DNA of 9,281 bases from contig JAIUYC010000085.1 in NCBI GenBank assembly GCA_020216575.1, positions 1 through 9,281 of the forward strand. Direction: 5' to 3'. The DNA comes from Coleofasciculus sp. S288. GTDB lineage: Bacteria; Cyanobacteriota; Cyanobacteriia; Cyanobacteriales; Coleofasciculaceae. The notes beneath the pieces were generated by a model. The model worked only from the letters and a program-made list of their open reading frames with translations, ran no database searches and was not told the DNA's origin. Both the position numbers and the translations under genes were made by a program. Shown piece by piece: positions 1 through 6,063 of this stretch. How positions within the stretch are numbered: position 1 is the first letter of the stretch; every line of letters begins with the position of its first letter.

Positions 1-19
1 GTGCACTGATTTCACCCGT

Positions 20-31
20 GTCAAATTTGAC
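20..31. promoter_or_regulatory. Perfect 12-bp palindrome upstream of the exosortase gene (possible operator)
   Basis: GTCAAATTTGAC reads the same on both strands and lies 25 bases before the exosortase ATG. A TATAAA box at 42-47 follows. If TATAAA were the -10 element, the leader would be nearly absent and the palindrome would overlap the space between -35 and -10, a usual place for a repressor. No well-spaced -35 was found, so both the promoter and the operator reading are inference. Confidence 0.3.
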
Positions 32-55
32 TCCCACAGACTATAAAGAAGTATT

Positions 56-1657
56 ATGCACGCTGCCATTCGTCCAGATACCCCTAACTGGAAAGGCTTA
101 GCTAGCACTTGCCTGCTGATTGCCACTTGGCTGTATGCGAACAGTTCAGCACTCGGATGGCTTTTCGAGTCCTTCAAATACGCCTCATCCTTCAACCTGA
201 TGCTGGTAGGAGTTGCCGTCGTCGCTGTACTGGTACAACTGGTGCGCCTTTCCGCAGCAGGCTCGATGCTTGGGGTGTCCGCCACGCCCACTCTGCGACC
301 CCATCCCATCTTACTCATGTTGGGGTCTTCAGCCCTGGGTGCGATCGCCTTCCGATGGTTTGTCGATATCCCACAAATCAATGTAGTTCTGTTCGCCCTC
401 GGTACCTATGGGTTGTGTGGTCTGTTCCTCCCCCCAGACCTTTGGCGCAAAGGGTTGCCTGTTGCTGCCCTAGTCGCGCTTATTCTACCCTTCAGCGCTC
501 AGTTTGGTAGTGGTCTTGGTTTTCCCGTTCGGGTACTAACCGCTCAAGCGGTGGAACAATTACTTGCAGCGTGGCACGTCTCGGCAATCTCCTCCGCTGA
601 TATCATCGTTTTGGAAAATGGCATTGCCCATGTAGACCTACCGTGCAGCGGATTGAAAAGCTTGTGGACGGGTACGCTCTTTTTGCTTGCCGCCACTGGG
701 TTAGAGCGTCGCCAGTTGGGAATGCGCTGGTTTCTGGTGTGGGCATCAAGCCTGCTGCTACTCATCTGGGCAAATACGCTGCGCGTTCTGCTGTTGGTGC
801 TAATTACCTATATCTGGCAACAGCCACAAGTCGCCGAAATCCTGCACGTTCCTCTAGGGCTTATCGGTTTTATCGGTGCTTGTACCTTAACCTGGATGTT
901 GCTGCAAAAAGTCCCTAAGCATTCGCACTGGGAGTTGGCACTGGCAGGAGAAGCTTCAATTGCAGGGGTGTCCCCTCCCATGACTCAAGTCGCAGGACTA
1001 AGCCAGCACAGTATCAAACAAGCTGAATTGCCCAATTCTCAAACGCAATCTAATCATCCAAAATCTAAAATCCAAAATCCAAAATTGGCACAGTTGCTGC
1101 CGATCATTATTGCACTAGTACTGTTTTCCCAACTTCGACCCCCGCAGGTCAATCCGAGTGCGATCGCTCCCATTCAATTGCCCTCACCCATAGTATCTGA
1201 ACCCCTCCCCTTGACCGAAGCCGAAGAACGCTTTTTTGATAATTCTGCTCGCCCTAGCGTTCAAAAACAACACTTTACCTTGGGAGAATTATCGGGTTCC
1301 ATTTTGCTAGTCACGACAACCGCTTGGCACGCCCACCATCCACCAGAGTTGTGTTTTGTTGGGAATGGTTTAAAGGTAGACCACATGGAACGAAAGCAAC
1401 TGACGCCGGAGGTACTGGCACGCTGGCTATCTTTGCAAGATGGCAAGCTATCTGCTACCTATTGGTTTCAATCCCCCAAGCAAACTACGGACGACTTTTT
1501 ATCGCGCCTTTGGAATTACGCCGTCTACAAAAACAAGACTTGGGTACTGGTTTCCATCCTCTTCGATCATCCCCATACCCCTGAAAGCCCCGAAATTCAA
1601 GCTTTTACTACCACTGTGCATAAGGCGATCGCTCGTAGCGTTAATCAAGGTTGGTAA
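56..1657 (+). CDS. xrtO: Exosortase (exosortase O type) with fused C-terminal EpsI-like domain
   Basis: This is a 533-residue integral membrane cysteine transpeptidase of the exosortase/archaeosortase family. The family recognises C-terminal PEP-CTERM signals at the cytoplasmic membrane, cleaves them and hands the protein on for surface attachment. About eight hydrophobic segments fill residues 14-290. The expected catalytic residues are visible: Cys197 in LPCSGLKSLW, Arg243 in NTLRVLLL and His264 in HVPLGLIGF. A low-complexity polar linker (about 300-344) and one more membrane segment (about 345-361) lead into a C-terminal region (about 400-533) resembling EpsI/DUF3485, with HHPPELCFVGNG around 427-438 (Cys433). 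The start is the first ATG after an in-frame TAA at 44-46; the ribosome site is weak. The next gene ends in a PEP-CTERM tail and is the likely substrate. The exosortase call is firm. The O subtype rests on the EpsI fusion and the partner, recalled rather than searched. Confidence 0.85.
   Translation: MHAAIRPDTPNWKGLASTCLLIATWLYANSSALGWLFESFKYASSFNLMLVGVAVVAVLVQLVRLSAAGSMLGVSATPTLRPHPILLMLGSSALGAIAFRWFVDIPQINVVLFALGTYGLCGLFLPPDLWRKGLPVAALVALILPFSAQFGSGLGFPVRVLTAQAVEQLLAAWHVSAISSADIIVLENGIAHVDLPCSGLKSLWTGTLFLLAATGLERRQLGMRWFLVWASSLLLLIWANTLRVLLLVLITYIWQQPQVAEILHVPLGLIGFIGACTLTWMLLQKVPKHSHWELALAGEASIAGVSPPMTQVAGLSQHSIKQAELPNSQTQSNHPKSKIQNPKLAQLLPIIIALVLFSQLRPPQVNPSAIAPIQLPSPIVSEPLPLTEAEERFFDNSARPSVQKQHFTLGELSGSILLVTTTAWHAHHPPELCFVGNGLKVDHMERKQLTPEVLARWLSLQDGKLSATYWFQSPKQTTDDFLSRLWNYAVYKNKTWVLVSILFDHPHTPESPEIQAFTTTVHKAIARSVNQGW
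1056..1083 (+). repeat. Heptanucleotide tandem repeat (ATCYAAA)x4 inside the exosortase gene
   Basis: Four abutting 7-mers, ATCCAAA, ATCTAAA, ATCCAAA and ATCCAAA, lie in the coding region. They encode the lysine- and proline-rich linker at residues 334-343 (HPKSKIQNPK), between the exosortase core and the EpsI-like domain. Such heptamers are well known as short tandem repeats in filamentous cyanobacteria, mostly between genes. Confidence 0.75.
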
Positions 1658-1710
1658 TGGGTAATGGGAGAGGAAAGTACCAATCACCAATTACCAATCA
1701 CCAATCACCA
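1651..1710. repeat. Heptamer repeats with inverted-repeat potential across the exosortase stop codon and spacer
   Basis: Two copies of GGTAATG (1653-1666) contain the exosortase TAA stop. Four copies of CCAATYA (1680-1707) plus CCA follow. TTGGTAAT at 1651-1658 is the exact reverse complement of ATTACCAA at 1690-1697, so the spacer RNA could fold into an 8-bp stem with a 31-base loop between the two genes. No T-run follows, so this is not a classic terminator. Confidence 0.65.
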
Positions 1711-1747
1711 CCTTCTTTAATCCCCAAACCGTACCCAACTCAAAATA

Positions 1748-4522
1748 ATGAAACGACTGCTTCATGTCGGTTGTCACGCCATCTTTTGGATTTGGAATCT
1801 TACCTTTCTGACGATTGTCTATCTGGGAATTTTGCCAATTGTTGGTATTCCATTAATTGAGGCTACGTTTACGGGTTTAATTCCCGTTGAATTCTTCTTG
1901 ACGCTGGTGGGGCTAATCGCTGTCCCAGCTGCCTGTACCGTGGTGGGTGCATGGCGTCTGCGTGAGCGCCCCTTAGAATTAATGCGTCTGTTTTACGGTG
2001 TAGAAGCACCATTATTTCTGCTGTGCTTGATTCGCTTATTTCTGTTGCGAGAACTCACTCCCGCTAGCAATCTGATTCTGGGTACGGTGGTGGTGTGTAT
2101 TCTGGCATTTAGCATTGAACTGCTGCGGGGCTATGCTGATAGTAAGAAAGTACTGGCATCGCTACAACTAATTTGTCATAGCTTCATGCTGTTAGTCGGT
2201 GTCTATGTGGGAGTACTGTTGCTGTTTTATGCTGTACCTGCCGCTGCGGCGCTTTTACAAGAATTCGTCAAGTTTAGGTGGCTAGAAGCCCTTTGGTGGT
2301 CTTTGAAATATGATGGGCTAACTCTCTTCTGGTGGCTACCCATATTTTTGGTGCTGTTTGGCTTTTCCTCTACCCTGTTTCTGGCAATGCCTTCAGCATT
2401 GACAGCGCTTTACATTCACTCCGGGTATCGTATTTTACGCGCTTTTGGCTCTCAGTATGGGCGAAACCGTGCTATTGTGGGTGCGATCGCATCCCTAACG
2501 GCTTGGGTTGTAGTATTCGCTTCATTCCGTGCGCAGCCTCAAGTTCAGGCATTTAATCTGCTCACCAATCCAGCACCAACAGAAAGCGCCAAAGCCTTAC
2601 TCCTAGACAAGTCGGAGGTGATTCGTAAGGGACTGCTGAATGCTTACTTGTACCCCTATCGGTATCTCAGCGCCAAACAGGAAAATAATCACATCTATGC
2701 GATGTACAACAACGTCTTTGGTCTACCAAAGTCGCTCTGTCAGTCCTTGCAAAACAGCTATAACCTGCTGATGTCGCCGTTCTTATATGACGGTTCCCAA
2801 TCGGATACTAAAAAAGCAGAAGAGCTTTTCGAGGAATTCTTTGACACGCCAATTCAAAAAGCTGAACGGCAGTCAATTCAACACGCCCTCCAATCAACGT
2901 TCAACCAAGACGAAGTTAAAGCAGGACTGCTGAATATCAATCAGGAATTGGTATGGCTTGCCAAGCAACAAGTTACGGTAAAGCCGCAAGGTGATTGGGC
3001 ACAGGTAGAGCTTTACGAGCTATATGAAAACCAGACGCCCGACCAGCAGGAGATATTCTACTACTTTTCTTTGCCAGAAAGTGCAGTGGTTACGGGAGTG
3101 TGGCTGGGCAACAGTGATAGGCTAGATGATCGCTATCCCTTTGCCGTTTCGCCCCGTGGTGCGGCTCAACAAGTCTACAACCAAGAAGTCCAACGGCGTG
3201 TCGATCCGGCGTTACTCGAACAAGTTGGTCCACGACTTTATCGCCTGAGAGCATTTCCCATTCCTCCCCAATTATTCCCATCCCAGCGCTTATCTGGACA
3301 GCCGCAAGAAAAGTTGCATCTATGGCTGACTTACAACGTCATGCGCCAAGAAAACGGTTGGGCATTGCCCCAGTTAGGGGAGAAGCGCAACGTGTTTTGG
3401 AATAAGAAGACGCAGCGCATCCGCCATGAACAAGTTGTAACACGCCCTCAAGAGGATTGGCTGGAAGCAGCCTTGCCTGCATCTGAACAGTATCAGCCAA
3501 CTGTGCATCAAGTTAGCTTTCCCAATGGTTACAGCATCTCTGCCAAACCCCTCGCCGAGCAAGATTACTCATTACCCCAGGGCAAGCGGTTTGCGATCGT
3601 TCTCGATAGTTCGCGGAGCATGGCTGCACGGCAACAAGAGGTGACAGAAACATTCAGTTGGTTGAAAAAACATGGCTTTGCTGACAGCAACTTTGATAAC
3701 AATGATGCCGATTTGTACATCACTGATTCTACAAATTCCCATCCCCAGAGAATTGACGATATCCGTCGCTTTCAATCAGAAAAGCTCACCTTCTATGGCT
3801 CAATTCAACTCAAGGAGGCGTTGCAGCAGTTTGCTCAGTTGCAAGGCGATACCTCTTACGACGGCATCTTAGTCGTGACAGACAAGGGCAATTATGAGTT
3901 GTCTGATGACAAAAAGGATGTTCCACCAATGTCTGCACCCTTATGGATGGTGCATTTGGGCGGACAATTGCCACCCGCCTATGATGATGCGACGTTAAAA
4001 GCGATTCAAGATAGTGGTGGGGGCGTGTTTGCTGATGTCCAAACCGTGATGCAGGAATTGGCAACGAAAGAAGAATTGGGTTCATCAGTGGTGAGTGTAG
4101 TGGATGGATACGCCTGGTTCATGGAAAAAGTGGCTTCAGAGGCGACTTTAAAAAATGGGTTTGAGCCGTTGGCGGCGCGACAGTTGGTACTGGGACTAAG
4201 CCAAACGATGAAGGGGAAAAAAGAGACATCTCTGCAGGAACTCGATGCAATTCATCAGATAGCGAAGACCAACGAAATTGTTACTCCTTATTCCTCGATG
4301 ATTGTGCTAGTTAACGAGCAGCAGAAGCAAGCACTTAAAGACGCTGAGGCAAAGAGCGATCGCTTTGATCGCGAAGTAGAATCGGGGAAAGAACAGTTAA
4401 GCAAGCCGCTTAATCCCTTCACGGTTTCAGGCGTACCCGAACCAGAAGAATGGATGCTTCTGGGACTCAGTGCGATCGCTCTCATATTCATCAGTAGACG
4501 CCAGCGAAGGGCTGCGAGTTAA
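1748..4522 (+). CDS. PEP-CTERM integral membrane protein with VIT and VWA domains (TIGR02921-like), probable exosortase substrate
   Basis: The protein has 924 residues. The first 265 or so are a bundle of hydrophobic segments. A soluble stretch leads to a VIT-like domain (about 405-540) with typical landmarks, EIFYYFSLPESAVVTG and DPALLEQVG followed by YRLRAFPIPP. A VWA-like domain follows (about 612-800): its metal site reads D620-S-S622-R-S624, with Ser685 at the usual Thr position and Asp712 in VVTDKG. TPYSSMIVL (846-854) is the tail motif usual in VIT-VWA proteins. The C terminus is a full PEP-CTERM signal: VPEPEEW at 896-902, a hydrophobic helix at 903-916, then RRQRR at 917-921. It lies 90 bases after the exosortase gene on the same strand, so it is very likely that enzyme's substrate, to be processed near residue 899. 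VIT-VWA proteins often bind other proteins, but the function here is unknown. The family number is recalled, not searched. Confidence 0.88.
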   Translation: MKRLLHVGCHAIFWIWNLTFLTIVYLGILPIVGIPLIEATFTGLIPVEFFLTLVGLIAVPAACTVVGAWRLRERPLELMRLFYGVEAPLFLLCLIRLFLLRELTPASNLILGTVVVCILAFSIELLRGYADSKKVLASLQLICHSFMLLVGVYVGVLLLFYAVPAAAALLQEFVKFRWLEALWWSLKYDGLTLFWWLPIFLVLFGFSSTLFLAMPSALTALYIHSGYRILRAFGSQYGRNRAIVGAIASLTAWVVVFASFRAQPQVQAFNLLTNPAPTESAKALLLDKSEVIRKGLLNAYLYPYRYLSAKQENNHIYAMYNNVFGLPKSLCQSLQNSYNLLMSPFLYDGSQSDTKKAEELFEEFFDTPIQKAERQSIQHALQSTFNQDEVKAGLLNINQELVWLAKQQVTVKPQGDWAQVELYELYENQTPDQQEIFYYFSLPESAVVTGVWLGNSDRLDDRYPFAVSPRGAAQQVYNQEVQRRVDPALLEQVGPRLYRLRAFPIPPQLFPSQRLSGQPQEKLHLWLTYNVMRQENGWALPQLGEKRNVFWNKKTQRIRHEQVVTRPQEDWLEAALPASEQYQPTVHQVSFPNGYSISAKPLAEQDYSLPQGKRFAIVLDSSRSMAARQQEVTETFSWLKKHGFADSNFDNNDADLYITDSTNSHPQRIDDIRRFQSEKLTFYGSIQLKEALQQFAQLQGDTSYDGILVVTDKGNYELSDDKKDVPPMSAPLWMVHLGGQLPPAYDDATLKAIQDSGGGVFADVQTVMQELATKEELGSSVVSVVDGYAWFMEKVASEATLKNGFEPLAARQLVLGLSQTMKGKKETSLQELDAIHQIAKTNEIVTPYSSMIVLVNEQQKQALKDAEAKSDRFDREVESGKEQLSKPLNPFTVSGVPEPEEWMLLGLSAIALIFISRRQRRAAS

Positions 4523-4525
4523 CTC

Positions 4526-4615
4526 AGGACTTACGCAAAGAAAGTCTCTAAATTGCTGATTGTAGGGACTTTGATATCGCGTCCCTACCAGATGTAGAGT
4601 CTGTGCGTAAGTCCT
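4526..4615. mobile_element. MITE-like 90-bp element with 12-bp perfect terminal inverted repeats
   Basis: AGGACTTACGCA at 4526-4537 is the exact reverse complement of TGCGTAAGTCCT at 4604-4615. Inside, GTAGGGAC (4562-4569) and GTCCCTAC (4581-4588) form a second perfect 8-bp hairpin with an 11-base loop. The element starts four bases after the stop codon of the PEP-CTERM gene. It encodes nothing, and no clear target-site duplication was seen. From memory, ends of this type are scattered through cyanobacterial genomes. Confidence 0.6.
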
Positions 4616-4624
4616 ACTTATGTT

Positions 4625-4670
4625 TACGCAGAGCTTAAGCAGGCATTATGTCTGCCAGTAGCTTTGCGTA
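4625..4670. repeat. Long imperfect stem-loop next to the MITE-like element
   Basis: TACGCAGAGCT (4625-4635) pairs with AGCTTTGCGTA (4660-4670) at every position except one G-T, which would be a wobble pair in RNA. Within the loop, GGCA (4642-4645) can pair with TGCC (4653-4656). The outer TACGCA/TGCGTA equals the inner part of the neighbouring element's terminal repeats, so it may be a degraded relative. No T-run follows. Confidence 0.5.
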
Positions 4671-4863
4671 CAACTTCCGAGTGCCAAACTTTACTCCCCA
4701 AGTGACAAAAGCAGAGATAGGAATAACTCAAGAAAGACTGATGATCAATAGTTTTAACTTATACTTGCTATCCCCCATCCTCTAGCTCCTAAGTCCTAGC
4801 CCTGGCGATCGCTTGCAAAAAAAAGCAATGGAATGAGTGAGTCAACTGCTTTAGGCAACTGAA

Positions 4864-4906
4864 TGATAACTATTTTTTTGATAAAAGTTCAGCTATTGAT
4901 AACTAT
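4864..4906. repeat. 10-bp direct repeat TGATAACTAT, two copies 33 bp apart
   Basis: Identical TGATAACTAT copies lie at 4864-4873 and 4897-4906 in an AT-rich stretch. The 33-bp period is close to three helical turns, which would put both on the same DNA face. Function unknown. Confidence 0.4.
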
Positions 4907-5349
4907 GTCAAATTCTTTGAATACCGAGGTTTAAATCAGAATAATTTATCAATGTCCCATTCTAGGTATTTAAATTGCATATTAAACGAAGGGGCTGAAA
5001 TGCTTGGAGTTATTAGTCATTCGTCCTGATTCATCGTCTTGATCCCCGTACTGAAAACATAAAGTAGCCTATTGAGCTTGAAGTGAATCGATTGATTTAA
5101 CGAGATCCCCTCTTCATCCCAATCCATAAATTTTTGGAATAGGTAGCATAAGTTCTAACCTTAGGTCTGGCTAGTAAATAGCCGTTTGTGTTGGGGTTCT
5201 TGAGGCAATTCACTTAATAAATGTTCACAATGAACAGTCTGTCCTGGATCAACCTGATACAAACTCCCTCAATCCTAGTGAGGAAACTTTCAAGGACTAT
5301 TTTCCTTCTATTGGTTTAACTGAAGTACCCATTTGGGGGTATGTGCATT

Positions 5350-5377
5350 TTGTCAAACACTTGTTACGCTTTTTAAT
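5350..5377 (+). promoter_or_regulatory. Candidate promoter for nblA
   Basis: TTGTCA (5350-5355) and TTTAAT (5372-5377) are separated by 16 bp. Each differs from the consensus -35 or -10 box at one position. Transcription from here would give a leader of about 100 bases. No perfect NtcA site (GTA-N8-TAC) lies at the distance expected for activation. Confidence 0.35.
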
Positions 5378-5437
5378 AAGAACCAAGGTAGCGGTTGACT
5401 CGTTCACCGTTACCCGCCCTAACCCAAATCGGGCTTC

Positions 5438-5453
5438 TGTGACCAAAGTTACA
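5438..5453. promoter_or_regulatory. Palindromic site TGTGACCAAAGTTACA in the nblA leader (NtcA/CRP-like)
   Basis: The 16-mer matches the NtcA form TGTA-N8-TACA with one mismatch, and the CRP-type form TGTGA-N6-TCACA with one mismatch. It lies 21 bases before the ribosome site and downstream of the candidate promoter, so binding there would more likely block than activate. A chance match is possible. Confidence 0.3.
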
Positions 5454-5473
5454 TTCTCTTTATCTAGTCAATT

Positions 5474-5478
5474 AGGAG
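5474..5478 (+). promoter_or_regulatory. Ribosome binding site of nblA
   Basis: AGGAG sits six bases before the ATG at 5485. It is the clearest Shine-Dalgarno sequence in the window and fixes the nblA start. Confidence 0.8.
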
Positions 5479-5484
5479 TTATCC

Positions 5485-5685
5485 ATGTCTCAACCCATTC
5501 AACTGTCTCTGGAACAGCAATTCAGCATTCGTTCGTTTGAAACTCAAGTCCAGCGGATGAGCCGCGAGCAAGCTCAGGAGTTCCTAATCAAGCTCTACGA
5601 GCAAATGATGGTTCGCGAAAACATGTATAAAGAGTTTCTCAAGCACGAATGGGGGCTAGGAGCGAATCCTCAGTTTGAGTCGTAG
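5485..5685 (+). CDS. nblA: NblA, phycobilisome degradation adaptor protein
   Basis: This 66-residue protein has the NblA signature from end to end: LSLEQQFSIRSFETQV at residues 8-23, SREQAQEFLIKLYEQMMV, then RENMYKEFLKHEWGL. NblA is a small helical dimer that binds phycobiliproteins and brings the Clp protease to the phycobilisome, so the antenna is dismantled during nitrogen or other nutrient starvation. The length is close to the usual 55-65 residues; the last eight (GANPQFES) are an extra tail. The start is set by the AGGAG site. The gene ends in tandem TAG stops (5683-5688). It stands alone, with long non-coding stretches on both sides, which fits a separately regulated starvation gene. 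Its regulation is inferred only from the weak sites listed upstream. Confidence 0.96.
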   Translation: MSQPIQLSLEQQFSIRSFETQVQRMSREQAQEFLIKLYEQMMVRENMYKEFLKHEWGLGANPQFES

Positions 5686-5707
5686 TAGCCCTGGTGTAGT
5701 GGGCGAC

Positions 5708-5742
5708 CTCCGTCTCTTGCTCGGTTCCACCGAGGAAAGGAG
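5708..5742 (+). other. Hairpin downstream of nblA, possible 3' mRNA structure
   Basis: CTCGGT (5720-5725) and ACCGAG (5729-5734) form a perfect 6-bp stem with a three-base loop. CTCC (5708-5711) and GGAG (5739-5742) can extend it past an internal loop. It lies 23 bases after the nblA stop. No U-run follows, so it may stabilise or end the message, but it is not a standard terminator. Confidence 0.35.
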
Positions 5743-5937
5743 CTGGGGATGCTGGGGCGTCAACTCTATTGAATTGCACCAATCGGCTAATCGACTTTGA
5801 CCAAACAGATTTGTATTCTTAATGAAATCTTTGGCAACAGCGCTGTCCGTTTCAGTAGATGCTTTGACCAAAGCAGTGAATTTTTAACTTAAGGGTGTCA
5901 GACTACAACTCAACGAGATGTAACCCCATAACGTCTT

Positions 5938-5949
5938 GGTTCATGAACC
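5938..5949. promoter_or_regulatory. Perfect 12-bp palindrome GGTTCATGAACC
   Basis: A self-complementary 12-mer ends 114 bases before the universal stress protein start. It could be an operator for that gene; no promoter boxes were placed around it with confidence. Confidence 0.3.
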
Positions 5950-6063
5950 GCCTCAAGTCAATCGAGCACCGAAGTCAGTTTTGTGTAAGTATTACCAGCC
6001 CTCTGAGGGAGTGAAGAATGCGATCGCAGATGGTAGTGTTAGAAAAAGCCATACTGCCTGCCT

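Larger units (their letters stand above)
4523..5484. other. Long intergenic region, repeat-rich, no convincing gene
   Basis: About 960 bases separate the PEP-CTERM gene from nblA. The left third holds a 90-bp MITE-like element, a separate 46-base stem-loop and an NtcA-like site. The AT-rich middle (4860-5000) holds a 10-bp direct repeat. The right end holds the candidate nblA promoter and leader. An open frame without a start codon (5178-5540) runs into nblA. Only very short frames with starts occur, such as 4905-4934 and 5001-5030 (nine codons each plus stop), and they have no support. Confidence 0.7.
5686..6063. other. Intergenic region between nblA and the universal stress protein gene
   Basis: These 378 bases hold no convincing gene. 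Contents are a hairpin (5708-5742), a 12-bp palindrome (5938-5949) and one HIP1 site (6020-6027). A 21-codon frame at 5822-5887 has no ribosome site and resembles nothing known. Confidence 0.6.

Noticed and set aside
1056..1710. Heptamer arrays as a CRISPR array
   Set aside because: Units are seven bases, directly abutting and without spacers.
4813..4828. TTGC-A8-GCAA as a terminator
   Set aside because: The stem is only four base pairs and the A-run forms the loop, so it is not a terminator on either strand.
5001..5030. Nine-codon frame with GAAGGGG shortly upstream, a possible leader peptide
   Set aside because: No gene follows within regulatory reach and no attenuator-like structure was seen.
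5343..5540. Frame on the + strand with a GTG start that overlaps the start of nblA
   Set aside because: The nblA frame is unmistakable and has an AGGAG site; this one has neither a ribosome site nor a recognisable product.
5822..5887. 21-codon frame between nblA and the stress gene
   Set aside because: No ribosome site, no known relative, and a length easily reached by chance.
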